Source of the DNA: Lepidostoma basale
Taxonomy: Eukaryota > Arthropoda > Insecta > Trichoptera > Lepidostomatidae
DNA: 64,000 nucleotides
Direction: 5' to 3'
NCBI GenBank assembly: GCA_022606425.2
Contig: JAHDVF020000742.1
Span: forward strand, 310,001-374,000
Made by a program: the position numbers and the translations under genes. Positions 21,001 through 30,789 of this stretch are shown here, piece after piece (the stretch's first letter is position 1; each line of letters begins with the position of its first letter). The notes under the pieces were generated by a model, which was not told where the DNA came from, ran no database searches, and was given only the letters and a program-made list of their open reading frames with translations.

Positions 21001-21984
21001 GATAATAACAAATGTAAGACCATTGTAACAGTCTATGTCGATGATTTCTTTATATTTTCCAACGATAAAACTGAAACTAAGAGCTTGAAACAGATTTTAT
21101 CTAATAAGTTTAGCATTAAAGACTTAGGTGATGTTAAACTATGTCTTGGAATGAATGTAACCTTTAACAAAGATAAAGGATATGTAACTTTGAGCCAGCA
21201 AACTTATATTGATCAATTATTGAACAAATTTAATTTAAGTGATTGTAAGGTTGTTGATACACCTATGGAGGTTAAATTAAATGTAAGTAAGGGTGAAGTA
21301 GGTGTAAATAAATGTGTGCCCTATCAACAACTAATTGGCAGTTTGATGTACCTGTCAGTCTTAACTAGGCCAGATATTAGTTATTCTATAAGTTTTTTGA
21401 GTCAATTCAATAATTGCCACACTAAACAGCATTGGGAATATGCAAAGAGAGTATTGAGATATCTTAAAAGAACTAAATCTTATGGAATAAAATATTGTAA
21501 AGATGGTAACTCAGAAATAAGAGGCTATGTAGATGCTGATTGGGCTTCTAACTCTGAAGATAGGAGATCATATACTGGGATGTGTTTTTTGTTGTCTCAT
21601 GGTGCAATATCATGGGAATGTAGGAAACAGAAATGTGTAGCCCTCTCCAGTACTGAATCAGAGTATATTGGTCTATCTGAGGCATGTAGAGAAGCATTAT
21701 ATCTTAAGGAATTACAGTATGAAATAACCAATAAAATGTACACAATAAGCATATTCAATGATAACCAAGGCGCACAGAAGTTGTGTGCAAACCCAGTCTT
21801 TCATAAACGTACAAAGCATATTGATATCAAATATCATTTTTGTCGTGATTTAGTAAAAGATAAAATTGTTAAAGTACTGTATGTGCCAACAGCTGATATG
21901 CCAGCTGACATTTTAACGAAAAGTTTGTGTTCAGCAAAGCATTATAAATTTATGTTACTTCTTGGGATAGTTTGTTTAGATTAA
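18052..21984 (+). CDS. copia Gag-Pol polyprotein (1310 aa)
   Basis: One open frame from ATG 18052 to TAA 21984 encodes all copia functions. A UBN2-type Gag region occupies about residues 1-190. The zinc knuckle CYRCKQTGHYRNQC lies at about 226-239. The aspartic protease has catalytic D277 in WYIDSGAS. The GAG-pre-integrase motif is VWHRRLGHVN. The integrase has D472 (HTDLCGP), D535 (SDNGTE) and E571 (D-35-E spacing). The reverse transcriptase contains VDYTETFSPVVRHTTLRLL and YVDD at about 995-998. RNase H has VDADWAS, SSTESEY and HIDIKYHF. The order protease-integrase-RT-RNase H defines Ty1/copia. All catalytic residues I can check are present, without stops or frameshifts. Copia makes Gag by splicing; I did not identify splice sites here. 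The frame is also open for four codons upstream of the ATG (GTG at 18040), but ATG 18052 is the likely start. Confidence 0.95.
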   Translation: MPTNYHVSVPKLKGRENYSEWAFAAENFLILEGLSDCIKSETVPEEIGAAGDAKTRAKLIFTIDSSLYVHIKDVQTTHELWKKLKNLFDDSGFTRRISLLRSLISIRLENSVSMTSYVTQIIETSQKLSGTGFKINDEWVASLLLAGLTEKYSPMIMAIEHCGIPLTADAIKTKLLDMEESGNGGDSSAFNSSGAFASYKKNRKVGSTSTKDNAHMSKSKPKVITCYRCKQTGHYRNQCTFSNKSSSNTNNNERTSSNAFSTVFLNGEFCKSDWYIDSGASVHLTANKEWLSNVSRDLMIKEIVVANKNKVPVLCTGDVQITTKTHACEYDITVEGVLCVPKLTTNLLSVSQLISKGNKVLFNNNGCQIFNKAGVLVATACLLNGVYKLNMSEYCSATAMTVSSAVWHRRLGHVNSQYLNKMQDAVEGLTIDSKIDMSKSSCVACCEGKQSRLPFPKEGSRSTELLHIVHTDLCGPMENRSIGGSRYFMLFIDDFSRMTYIYFLKTKDEALKCFQQYKAEVENQLNRKIKILRSDNGTEFCNSKFDDFLMSHGIVHQKTNPYTPEQNGLSERYNRTIVEKAKCLLFDAGLEKRFWAEAAHTAVYLQNRTVTTSLNYKTPFEIWTDRKPDVSHLRIFGSIIMVHVPKQKRLKWDRKAEKCILVGYSNEVKGYRIYNPKSNVITTSRDVIVLEKIETENNLLEVQEHCSDDVNTVPVGEEDLTLQEDSHEQSDSLNMDDSGEMYVPCEDETLDSSESGATDSEDSIILNNVNTISGPRRRKQPDRFGFASACIEDDQMFTGEILLQEALEGPEKAQWLAAVQEELQSFEKNSAWELVDVPKDGTIVQCKWVLRKKYDSENNVRYRARLVAKGFTQKHGVDYTETFSPVVRHTTLRLLFALSVKLGLDVTHLDVKTAFLNGDLEETIYMKMPDCYNSSSSVSKVLKLKKAIYGLKQASRAWNKKVDDCLISNGYERSKIEPCMYIKDNNKCKTIVTVYVDDFFIFSNDKTETKSLKQILSNKFSIKDLGDVKLCLGMNVTFNKDKGYVTLSQQTYIDQLLNKFNLSDCKVVDTPMEVKLNVSKGEVGVNKCVPYQQLIGSLMYLSVLTRPDISYSISFLSQFNNCHTKQHWEYAKRVLRYLKRTKSYGIKYCKDGNSEIRGYVDADWASNSEDRRSYTGMCFLLSHGAISWECRKQKCVALSSTESEYIGLSEACREALYLKELQYEITNKMYTISIFNDNQGAQKLCANPVFHKRTKHIDIKYHFCRDLVKDKIVKVLYVPTADMPADILTKSLCSAKHYKFMLLLGIVCLD

Positions 21985-22020
21985 ATTTATATTTATGTGT
22001 GATAGTGGATATTGCGATAA

Positions 22021-22027
22021 GTAGGGA
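22021..22027 (+). other. putative polypurine tract
   Basis: GTAGGGA lies directly before the 3' LTR and is the expected place for plus-strand priming. It is short, so confidence is moderate. Confidence 0.45.
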
Positions 22028-22146
22028 TGTTATTTTATGTATCGACAATATCAGTAGCGCCATCTATCTTTGAATACATGTAGTATGTACTTTGTAACAA
22101 TAAAAGTTCAGTTCGTATCCCTAACTCAAGTGTTTAATTTATCAGA
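22028..22146 (+). repeat. copia 3' LTR
   Basis: It repeats 17824-17942 and is followed by the duplicated target GTTAG. Confidence 0.9.
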
Positions 22147-22151
22147 GTTAG

Positions 22152-22955
22152 TTATTTATTTCTTTGTTAGATTCGAATAATATTAAAATTGTTTTCATGT
22201 CTTAATCTCACTCAGTCAATAGATGTACTTTACTGGTATGTATACGAGAAATATTTTATGTATTCGTGCATATCCTATGAGAATGTTAATTAACTATTCA
22301 ATTGAATGTGACCTATTGTCAATATCAGAAACGAGGTCAATTTATTCAAGACGAGAAATACTGAATGTCTGCCATGTTAAAAGTCAGATCAATCGAAGCC
22401 ATAGAAATATTCTCGGAAGAGATAGCAGATAAATCTTTCAGTTTACTCTTCATTAAGAAATTTATGTAAGTATTGGTTGCAGAATATGTTTAGAAATCAA
22501 AAACTGTACTTTTCTTTTGTGTATACTACCAAATAGTTCGTTTATGGACGGGGGCGTTACAGTTTATATTGCTGCGAACTAATTTTGTTTAATGCGAGTG
22601 TTTAATTGTGTGTAATGTAAGTCACCAAGAGATGGCATTCGAATCGGTATAAATGGCAGTTACTAATCATCCGTAGATTATCATGACATTCATCTGTTGT
22701 CAAAAATTGAAATCATTAATCGATTTAATTATTGTTAAACATCACATATTTGGAGAAACAAGTTGCTGAATGTATTCCGTTGAAAGGTATAAATGAATCA
22801 AGTTTGATTGCATTTGTTTTGTTCATATATTTGTACTCGAATATAGCAGTAGCGAAGCATTGTCAGGTCCGCTAGTAATACATTTTTTTTTTGCTGAAAC
22901 CATAGGTTCCCTGAATACAATGTATGTATTGTATTTATATACGCTTCTTTTTATG
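22152..22955. other. no gene recognised
   Basis: AT-rich. A possible RTE-A scrap (about 22330-22400, AATGTCTGCCATG...AAAAGTCAG) is the only hint of structure. The 69-codon frame at 22223 is not recognisable. Confidence 0.35.
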
Positions 22956-22959
22956 CATC

Positions 22960-23600
22960 ATCTTCTTCTTCTGCTTCTACTCCTTAATTTAGATCATATG
23001 ACCTGTGTGTGACAGTGAGCTGTCTTTGAATGATGACGTCCAGCCATCCCTTCATATCATCGGCGTCCGTCCTGGTAGTTGCTAATCTTTGACAATTTTT
23101 GTAATTCTTATATCCTCCATGCCGTCCACATGATCTCTTCGAAGATCTCTGAAACCGTCTTCTACTTCTTCCCCACCGTCTCATTCTGATTAACTTCTTC
23201 TTCTTCTTCTTCCTTATTGTAGACCTATGTGGTCTGTTCTCCCGAGTGTTGCTCCTCCTGTGAGGTAGATTCCCAACTGTCCTTCCATCTTTTAGGAGGT
23301 CTTCCACGAGGACGTGTCCCATGAGGTTGATTATGCAGTGCAATAAAGGGGAGTCTGGTGGTGTCCATTCTTTGAACATGACCGTACCAGTCTATTTTTT
23401 GCTGTCTGCTCCATCTTATAATATCCTCAACCTCACACATCTATTTTATTCTGGTGTTTCTCACGCTATCCCTCAGTGTCTTGACTGCTATCGACCTCAG
23501 TGTCTTAATTTCGGAAGTCCTCAAAACTTGTTTGGGCCTTACTGTGTCTGCCCTTGCTTCGACGCTATATGTTATTAGTCTGATTATATGCATGCATAAT
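22960..23600 (-). mobile_element. RTE-D LINE fragments, two in tandem
   Basis: The complement encodes the family C-terminus twice (about 22960-23180 and 23200-23600). It includes CEVEDIIRWSRQQKIDWYGH, RPPKRWKDSWES and KTLRDSVRNTRIK. Both are frame-broken. Confidence 0.6.
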
Positions 23601-23605
23601 ATGAC

Positions 23606-23806
23606 GACCTTCGTGGCAGAGTGGCAAGAGACTCTCTGACTGCCATACCGCAGGTCCCTGGTTCGATTCCCGGCGATGGGAGTGTGATTGTCACACTGTC
23701 TTTGGTCTGGTGTAGAATTACATCTCGTGAGAATCAATATACATAATAGCTATAAACAAATTGTCTACAGTTATTGGGTTCAAACGACCTGTTGTATGCA
23801 AAAAAG
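23606..23806 (+). mobile_element. tRNA-derived SINE, full-length
   Basis: The head GACCTTCGTGGCAGAGTGGC contains a tRNA-like A box. The B box is GGTTCGATTCC. The body and the GGGTTCAAACGACCTGTTGT 3' region follow, then an A-rich tail. The tRNA head is degenerate as a tRNA, so this is a SINE and not a tRNA gene. Confidence 0.85.
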
Positions 23807-23814
23807 AAAATTAA

Positions 23815-24000
23815 ATTGAGGATATCGTTCAGGGGAGTAGATCCAGAAGAATATACTGGAGGGACCATGTAGCGCGAATGAACACCGCCCACCTGGAAGA
23901 CCGCCTAAGATATGGAAGGACAACTGGACCTCATCATCCGACTAGACATGATTTCTGTGTCATAGATCGTCAGATCTATTAAAAGAAGAAGAAGAAGTTT
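23815..24000 (+). mobile_element. RTE-D LINE fragment
   Basis: The plus strand encodes EDIVQGSRSRRIYWRDHVAR and RPPKIWKDNWTS, ending in (GAA)n. Confidence 0.6.
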
Positions 24001-24271
24001 ATTTGTTTTAATTTACTTAATTATCCGGTTTACGCTTTTCCTTATAACTCTACAAAGTTTCGAAAATGTATGAGTTAATTTGTATCCAATTACAAATAAA
24101 TAACAAGAATCACCGACCATCCCTACAGGCCGCTACGAAACGCAGTTTTCTGAGAAATGTTTACCGCGACATAAGTCGCTGGCACAGATGTTTAATGAAC
24201 ACGTCTAGTTAATTGGCACTTTTCCTAAAAGTTGGCGATCTTCACCGACTTTTAAAAATATTCCAGACATC

Positions 24272-25212
24272 CAGTGGCGGTCCTTGTTTATATAGACTTT
24301 TCGTTAAAAAAAATGCGATCGGTCTTCTAATTCTTTATCTTTGTCATTTACCACTGTAACCTTTCCCTTACGGTGCTAAAATAAGAACGCGCGTTCCTGT
24401 GTTGGGTAGTCAGTACCCAAAAAAAAATTAGCGATTTTAAATTGGAAAAATAAGAACATTCATATCTAATCCCCTTAATTAATTATAATTGACTATCATT
24501 TGTTAACACAAATATAGAATAATAGTTAAACTAAGACAAAATGAGGTATACATAATATTTAAGAGTTAAAATACTAATAGTACTGGAAATAAAAAATAAA
24601 ATTAAGATAAATAAAAAAAGTCATATATTATTATATATTATAATATAATATCATGTATGTAACATCGTGGTCACATCCACGCCGAAATGTTGCTCCGATC
24701 ATTTTTTTTAAATTTCGCTCTTTCAAATGGACAACATCAATGTCTCCAAAATGCTCATTGTAGTTGTCACAGTATCGATACAATGCCGCGCTCTGAGCGT
24801 AGTTAGTGCGATAAACAGGAAGATGAAAAACTTGGCTGACAATTTGACAATTTGCTGAGAAGCTCAGAATTGTCAATTTTAAAGTGAATTATTTTATGAA
24901 GCAACATCACATTATTATGAAAAGTACGTCTATTTTCAAGAGAGTCCAAGGGGGGGGGGGGGAAATTAGGGCAGATTTGTAATCAGAGAACGACTTGCAC
25001 ATTTTAAAATTAATGTGTTTAATAAATTTTTTTGGACTCTTTCAATATTTTGATAAAAAGGTTAATACCAATACATTCAAATATGAACTGCAAATGTAGT
25101 CTGCCATAGTTTGATATCAATTTTTGACTGCAATTGTAGCCAGCCGCACTATAGAGGTAAAATACAGATATTTTAATATTTTTTGGATTCGTTTTGTCAC
25201 GCCGCGCCACTG
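24272..25212. mobile_element. possible hAT-like element
   Basis: The ends read CAGTGGCGGTCC and (inverted) CAGTGGCGCGGCGTG, resembling hAT termini. No clean 8-bp duplication is visible. Inside lie an 81-codon minus-strand frame (24631-24876) that I do not recognise and a run of about 14 G at 24947-24961. Confidence 0.35.
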
Positions 25213-25545
25213 CAACATGAAGAAAGTGAAAATAAAAGAATTAGCGCCATCTTGCGCGGGTTTCTTTTTTTACATCCCGTGACAAATTGCCAATGTGGTG
25301 TATGTATGTCATTACAAAAATTTTGCGTTGTCGCCTTTTTCAACACGCGTCTGGGTTTCCGTAAACGAAAGTAAATTTTGCTGGCTTCGAGAACAGCTCA
25401 ACAGCTTGATCGTAGCATTTTAAAGGTTCCTACCCAGATATTTATTACATTAATGAAGCATTTATTAACAAGACACATGCGCAGTATGTAAGCAACAAGA
25501 CGAGATCTTCTGTTAAATTATTTAATTTATTTATTATTATTATTT
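25213..25545. other. no gene recognised
   Basis: A 63-codon frame crosses 25183-25374 without a recognisable motif. Nothing else is supportable. Confidence 0.35.
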
Positions 25546-25549
25546 AATA

Positions 25550-25920
25550 AATCAACGTGCGTGCATGACACGATGTATGCATGTTGAGGACGCGAGGGAA
25601 ATATGTTGGGAAAGAACATAATGGTGGTCCATTATTTCTGCCAACCAGTGGCGGTACTCCCATAGAAGCCCAGAAGCTCGGTTTGGGTAAGAAGTTTTGA
25701 ATAACCCCCAAATCTAAATAATCATGCCCCCGCATAAACCAACAACCCGCCAAATCACCTTCCAACAATGTTCCCATCAGACGTAAGAGAAATAGCCACA
25801 ATAGCTGAATCTCTGTAAGCCAGAAGAGGGTTTTGATTCAAAATTTCTTACGCAAGCCGGGCTTCTGGGCTTCTATGAGAGTACCGCCATTGCTGCCAAC
25901 CTCTCCGAGAAGACTGCATA
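25550..25920 (+). mobile_element. RTE-A LINE fragment split by a hAT MITE
   Basis: The RTE-A 3' block (CGTGCGTGCATGACACGATG ... TTATTTCTGCCAAC) is interrupted at 25646-25892. It resumes with CTCTCCGAGAAGACTGC. Confidence 0.65.
25646..25892. mobile_element. hAT MITE, copy 1 (247 bp)
   Basis: Terminal repeats read CAGTGGCGGTACTCCCATAG, then AAGCCCAGAAGC; the right end is slightly mutated (CCATTG). Perfect 8-bp target duplication CTGCCAAC (25638-25645 and 25893-25900). Copies at 46931-47117 and 58565-58815. Confidence 0.9.
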
Positions 25921-26014
25921 ATAATTAGATAGTTATTAAACTTAAGGCGTTAACACTGTAGAATTCTATAAATATGTTTTTTTTCTAATTGAATTTGAGA
26001 AAATTAGTATTTTA

Positions 26015-26595
26015 ATTCTTCTTCTTCTTCTTCTTCCTCAGCCTATTCCCGTCCACTCCTGGACAAAGGCCTCCTCCATTCGCTTCCGTGTCACTATGTC
26101 CTGTGCAGACTGCATCCAGGTTATTCCGATGTGTCTGTTCAGATCATCCTTCCACCGTAGTTGCGGTCGCCCTGCACTTCTCTTTGCCGTCCACGGTCTC
26201 CAAGTCAGCAGTCTTCTTGTCCATTTTTCATTTGAGCTTCTGGCTACGTGGTGCCCATTGACATTTTAGAGTCGCCACCCGGTGGATGATGTCAGTGAGC
26301 TTTGTTTTTTCTCTCACCGTATCGTTTCTGACTCTGTCTCTTAGGCTTATTCCTAACATGGCTCTTTCTATGGCTCTTTGGGTCACTCGTAGTTTCTCGG
26401 CACTTTGTTTGGACAATGTAAACGTTTTAAGACCATATGTATCAACTGGCAGAACGCGGGCTTTATAAACTTTTCTTTTCAGGTTGATCGGTATTCTCTG
26501 GTTTTTAAGGATGTAACTCCTAAGTTTCTGAAAGCTGCCCAGCTTAGTCCAATTCTTCTTTTTAGCTCTGCGGTTTGGTTTTCGGTATTGGTATT
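26015..26595 (-). mobile_element. RTE-B LINE C-terminal region
   Basis: The complement encodes a longer stretch than most copies. It includes AEKLRVTQRAIERAMLGISL and RDRVRNDTVREKTKLTDIIH, and at the 5' side the region preceding VYKARVLPVDTYGLKTFTLS-like sequence. A deletion near 26250 breaks the frame. Confidence 0.7.
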
Positions 26596-26599
26596 GGTT

Positions 26600-26980
26600 A
26601 TAACTATTATAGTATTTTAATTAGGTACTTCAAATTAATTTTAAAATCATGAATAAAATATATATTTTTTATAAGTCACATCTTGACACACATATTGAAT
26701 TAATTTAAAACTATACATCGTGTCACACGATCATGACCGCTTTTTAGTTCTTGATTTATTTGATTACACCTTATTTTCCCCGTTCTACTCGAATTTTATT
26801 AGTTTTTACACCAATTGCACATATTTTTTTAACATTCGTCTTTCTCATGAAAAAAACGGTGCTTTATAAATCACTCGAATATGTTTTTATCAAGAAAAAT
26901 AATTTAAGATGACATGTGCTTAAATAAACCTGAAATAAGTTTTCTTTCATAAATTAAAACACATATATTTTGGTTTCATT
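26600..26980. other. no gene recognised
   Basis: AT-rich. An RTE-A-like scrap may lie at 26710-26880 (complement), too diverged to call. Confidence 0.3.
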
Positions 26981-26984
26981 TATG

Positions 26985-27490
26985 AAAGAAAATACGGCCG
27001 TTCACAATGGAGTTCTGGTCCCAACCCTAATGTATGGAAGCGAAGCATGGAACTGGCAGAAGAAGGATGAGAGCAGAATAAATGAGGTTCCTAAGACGTA
27101 TGTGTGGTAGAACGATATACGACAGAATCTCAAATGCTGATATAAGAAAGGAATGTAGAGCGGAAGAAGTTATTATGAACAAAATTATGAAAGGATCGCT
27201 TCATTGGTTCGGACATATGGAGCGCAAGGATGGAAAAAGAATGGTTAAGAAAGTATACGTTAATGATGTAAATGGAGTACAGAGTCGAGGCAGACCGAGG
27301 AAAACATGGCGTGACTAAATTAATCAAATTTTAAAGGTTGGTCATGTTAGAAGTCGGAAGAATCGACGTGCCTGTATGACTCGCTGTATGAATGTGGAGG
27401 AAGCTAGAGAGGTGTGCTAGGATAGAGTAGTGTGGCGGTCCATTCTCTCTGCCTACCCCTACGGAGAAACAACGTGATGGTTTGTTTTTG
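26985..27490 (+). mobile_element. RTE-A2 LINE, 5'-truncated
   Basis: Peptides GSEAWNWQKKDESRIN, RRMCGRTIYDRISNADIRKE, MVKKVYVNDVNGVQSRGRPR and the SLSAYPYGETT-like end are present. One deletion (near 27085) and two stops break the frame. The tail is GATGG followed by (GTT)n, the A2 hallmark. Confidence 0.75.
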
Positions 27491-27494
27491 TTGT

Positions 27495-28000
27495 TGTTGT
27501 ATTTTGTTTCAACATCTCTATATTTTCTTTTTGACCATTTATTTATAAGGCTGCATTATTGAACAATACATTTAAAAAAGTTGATATTATTATATTATAT
27601 GTATATCGCTAACAGGAATGGTCCCAGATTGAGCAACTGGTTTTTATTTTATTTTGAATTTGTATATCTCTAAAAAAAAACGCATATATTATGTAACAAT
27701 GTGTATAAGGTTGTTTTATTGAGAGGTATACAATGCATATTCAAAATAAAAAAAACACATAAAAATAATGTTAATGTCTATGAAATTGGCTTTATTTAAT
27801 AGATAATTTTATGCCATTACTGTTTAATACACGGCTAGCTCAAATGAAGCGCAATCGTGAAGTTCAAACTTCGACACCTTTATTGAGCAACTGAGTAAAA
27901 TGGCAAAACGCACTGACTACAAATCAACTGTTAACTGTCCAATTGACAGTCTGTAGAAACAATGTTGCCAGTTTTAAAACCAAACTTCTAATAAAAACAC
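27495..28000. other. no gene recognised
   Basis: Low-complexity AT-rich sequence. Confidence 0.35.
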
Positions 28001-28006
28001 CCTATA

Positions 28007-28165
28007 CATGGGTCGAACTTGGTTATTACGAGGAAGAAGGGACCGACTGAATTCGCTCATTATAACTCGTTATATTAGAGAATTAAATGCTTATAAAAAT
28101 ACTCATCATCCTCGTTACATCCGAAATCTCGCTATTTCCGTGATCGTAATAACCGAGTTCGACTG
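28007..28165. mobile_element. pogo/Tc1-like MITE, 159 bp
   Basis: The inverted ends GTCGAACTTGGTTATTACGA (left) and the complement of TCGTAATAACCGAGTTCGAC (right) are flanked by TA on both sides. No coding capacity. Confidence 0.7.
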
Positions 28166-28169
28166 TATT

Positions 28170-28655
28170 CAGACGCATTTGATTAACATTAAAATAATTT
28201 AATAAGGTGCATTTTGAGTCTCGATCTAAACTCTGACGTGTAGTGGTAAAAGAAATTAAACTTAAATATTACAGTATTTTAGTAAATATATTCTTTTCCA
28301 TTTGCACAAGTTAAAATAAAATGGACACAAAGCAAATAATAATTACGTCTTAACATAGTGAACTATAGCGTTTTAATTTCATTATTTATTATGTCGTTTT
28401 CACGAGTGGATTCAAAATGATATCTTTATCCAAAGTGCGGATTATCCCGTTCGTTTATTCGCTAAACGCTTGTAGATTTATTGTTCAACGTCATTTGTTA
28501 TGGAATGAGCTGCAGTGTGCATTTTTTGTCCAATTCCACATGTCAGTATTAATTGGGCGGCGGGAAGGGAGCCAAATTCCCGGCGTGCCACCATTTGCGT
28601 CATAAGACGCGTCGGCCTGATCCAGCCGGGAATCTTCTAGTTATAATAAATACTT
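28170..28655. other. no gene recognised
   Basis: Mostly AT-rich. A GC-rich block at 28550-28640 (GGGCGGCGGGAAGGGAGCC...) may be part of an unidentified repeat. Confidence 0.3.
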
Positions 28656-28659
28656 ATAA

Positions 28660-28975
28660 GAAGCAAGAGCAGACACTGTCAGAACCAAACATCTCTTAAG
28701 AGTAGCATAAATGAGAACATTACGACCTATTATGGAGAGAACCCTTAGAGATAGGATACCCAATGAAGATATTCGCAAATCCTGCAAAATGTATTATAAG
28801 ACATAGTAAGACGGAGTAGGCAGAAAAGCCGAAACTCCAGAGGGCCGTCGACTACCAGGACGACCACCAAAGAGATGGAGAGAAGGCTGATCGTCTTCAT
28901 CACATGGAGAAAGTTGATATCCTGCATAAACAGATCGCAAGATCTACAATCAGAAGAAGAAGAAGAAGAAGAGAC
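28660..28975 (+). mobile_element. RTE-D LINE fragment
   Basis: The plus strand matches the RTE-D C-terminus (TLRDRIPNEDIRKSCK-like, RRLPGRPPKRWREG-like, frame-broken), ending in (GAA)n. Confidence 0.55.
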
Positions 28976-29039
28976 TTATAAGAATGAAAACGTCGGTTTT
29001 GGGAATGGGAATGCCATGTTTCCCATCTCTACGGGATTA

Positions 29040-29590
29040 TCAAATGTTTGATCACATACGTATTTGATAATGACTTAGAAAGGCGAAACATGTCATTCTA
29101 TAAACTATAATAAAGCTTTTGGACTGGTCACGTCATCAGAATGCCTGAGACAAGACTCCCAAGGAAAAGTATGTACTGTCAGCTGACCCAATGGAAATGT
29201 TCACACAGTGGTCAGAGGAAACGCTTCAAGGACTCCCTAAAAGCAAACCTCCAAAAGACTAACACCGATTGTGATTACTGGGAAAAGGCTGCAGAAGATA
29301 GAACTATGTGGAGAACAACAGCACGCAGGGCATTGAAGCACAGCACAGAGACGACGCAGCAGAGAGGAGGAGGAGAAAGGATAGACCATCGGGAGATGGT
29401 GACGGCTCCACTACTAGCTCCCTCCTCTGCTCTAGATGCCCTTGAGTGTGTAGGTCCAGATTTTGGCTCTTCAGTCACATGTGGACCCACAACCGTGAAG
29501 GACAGTCTTCCTCGGATACGAGGGACAGCCGATGATAATGATGAATAAAACTTCTAGAAAACAGACGTTTTCATTCGTATTAATTATTTA
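29040..29590. repeat. Penelope-like terminal-repeat fragment split by LINE-E
   Basis: The left part includes AGAAAGGCGAAACATGTCAT. The right part, ATAAAACTTCTAGAAAACAG, matches 57055-57095. The same repeat at 56700-57095 is split at a comparable place by a MITE. The ribozyme core is lost (CTTAGAAAGG instead of CTGANGA plus helix II). Confidence 0.45.
29106..29547 (+). mobile_element. LINE-E C-terminal fragment
   Basis: A 135-codon open frame (29141-29548) encodes PETRLPRKSMYCQLTQWKCS, FKDSLKANLQKTNTDCDYWE and KAAEDRTMWRTTARRAL. This is a LINE C-terminus. The sister copy is at 4196-4685. Confidence 0.75.
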
Positions 29591-29619
29591 ATATGGACTT
29601 GGACTAGGACTTGGATATT

Positions 29620-29930
29620 CTGACTTACAGAGGTTCAGTCCTTGTGGCTATTCCTCTTACGTCTGATGGGAACATTACTGGAAGGTGATTGTTGTGAAGG
29701 TGATTGTTGAAGGTGAATGGGTTGTTGGCATATGCAGGGGCATGATGTGTGGTGGCCCGGAGTGTTTCTCTGAAGGAGAATCGATTTTGGGCGCTTGTAA
29801 CGGCTGGAGGTGTTTGGGTCGTAATTTGAGAGGTCTTTTATTGTGGGGTTAGGATGTGAAGAGAGTCCTTTGTAAAAACGTTTGGCAAGTTTCAGAATGA
29901 ATTCATCTATCATCGGGATTCCCGATTCTA
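29620..29930 (-). repeat. sequence related to the hAT MITE interior
   Basis: Stretches such as GAATGGGTTGTTGG and GGGGCATGATG match the inside of the hAT MITEs (25646, 46931, 58565). The minus strand is open for 92 codons (29635-29913), rich in Ser, Pro and Gln. It may be part of the longer parent element. No termini found. Confidence 0.35.
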
Positions 29931-30560
29931 GTATCAGTTGTGTGATCCTGGTCCATGAAGGCGCACCAAGCGATAAACAGTTTTACATCATTGTTCAAGA
30001 AACAAAAATTAACGATGCCAGAAAAATGCTGAAACCCACACGCAACATGGACTAACAGAAAGCATGCTTAAACGATTTTATGTGACAATGGCTACGCTGA
30101 AGAAGAAGAAAATGATAGATATTAAATGCCTGTACCCAAATAATTTTATGGACACATAAACTGAAGAATTTCTAAAAACAAATTTTGAAAAACAAGTAAT
30201 TTTAGAATGTTATATCGGGGTTGGTGGAGAATAAGCTCCGCGACTTCTCGGAAATTTGTTTTAGGAAATGTCAAACATCACTTCGTGTTTAATAGTGGGA
30301 TAGCGACATTAGTATTTCGTATTTTTAGCAGTCTGTCTAGAAAATAAGTATTTTCGAATATCTCACATTCCCGAGAACTATAAAATAGATCAAAATTTGT
30401 TGTTCGGTACGCCAACACTTCGCGTATTTACGTAGAGTCCGTTCATTTTAGGGAGATTGTTTGCAATAGTGTGAGTGACAGTGCGTTTACAAAAAAACTA
30501 GACGCTGTTTTTATTTTATTTTTTTATGAATAGAAAAGCCAAAAAATATTTTAATAATAT
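29930..30560. other. no gene recognised
   Basis: No motif, repeat copy or exon could be supported. Confidence 0.35.
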
Positions 30561-30561
30561 T

Positions 30562-30786
30562 TTACTGTTAAAATTTAAAACAATGTTACAATATCACAAT
30601 TTATTTTTATTCACTGAAAGTGTCGCGACAGCTGTTTCGCCAACCGATGTTGGCATCATAAGGTTTTACAATAAACGACTAAAACAAATTTCCAAGAAGT
30701 CAATTGGCGAAACAGCTATCGCGACACTCTCCGTGAATAAAAAGAAATTATGATATTATCACAGTGTTTTAAATTTTAACAGTAAT
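30562..30786. repeat. inverted repeat with hammerhead-like arms
   Basis: Arms 30562-30643 and 30704-30786 are inverted copies of about 82 bp. On the minus strand the left arm contains GCCAAC/GTTGGC as a six-pair helix II, then GAAA, the palindrome ACAGCTGT and C. The 5' core reads CTTATGA, so G5 is U. It looks like a second, diverged ribozyme-bearing family. Confidence 0.45.
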
Positions 30787-30789
30787 AAT

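Larger units (their letters stand above)
17824..22146 (+). mobile_element. Ty1/copia LTR retrotransposon, structurally complete
   Basis: This 4323-bp element has two 119-bp LTRs (17824-17942 and 22028-22146) that differ at about three positions. It has a copia-type primer site, one uninterrupted Gag-Pol frame and the target duplication GTTAG on both sides (17819-17823 and 22147-22151). LTRs this short are at the low end for copia elements. Near-identical LTRs and an open frame imply a recent insertion, possibly still competent. Two of the LTR differences fall at the very 3' end (TTATA versus TCAGA), so the terminus is slightly uncertain. Confidence 0.95.

Noticed and set aside
17824..22146. 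Endogenous retrovirus
   Set aside because: Integrase precedes reverse transcriptase and there is no envelope frame, so it is Ty1/copia.
23606..23690. tRNA gene
   Set aside because: A and B boxes are present, but the cloverleaf stems do not close and the same head heads several dispersed SINE copies.
25183..25374. Cys-rich small gene
   Set aside because: It starts inside a transposon end and shows no signal peptide, motif or splice support.
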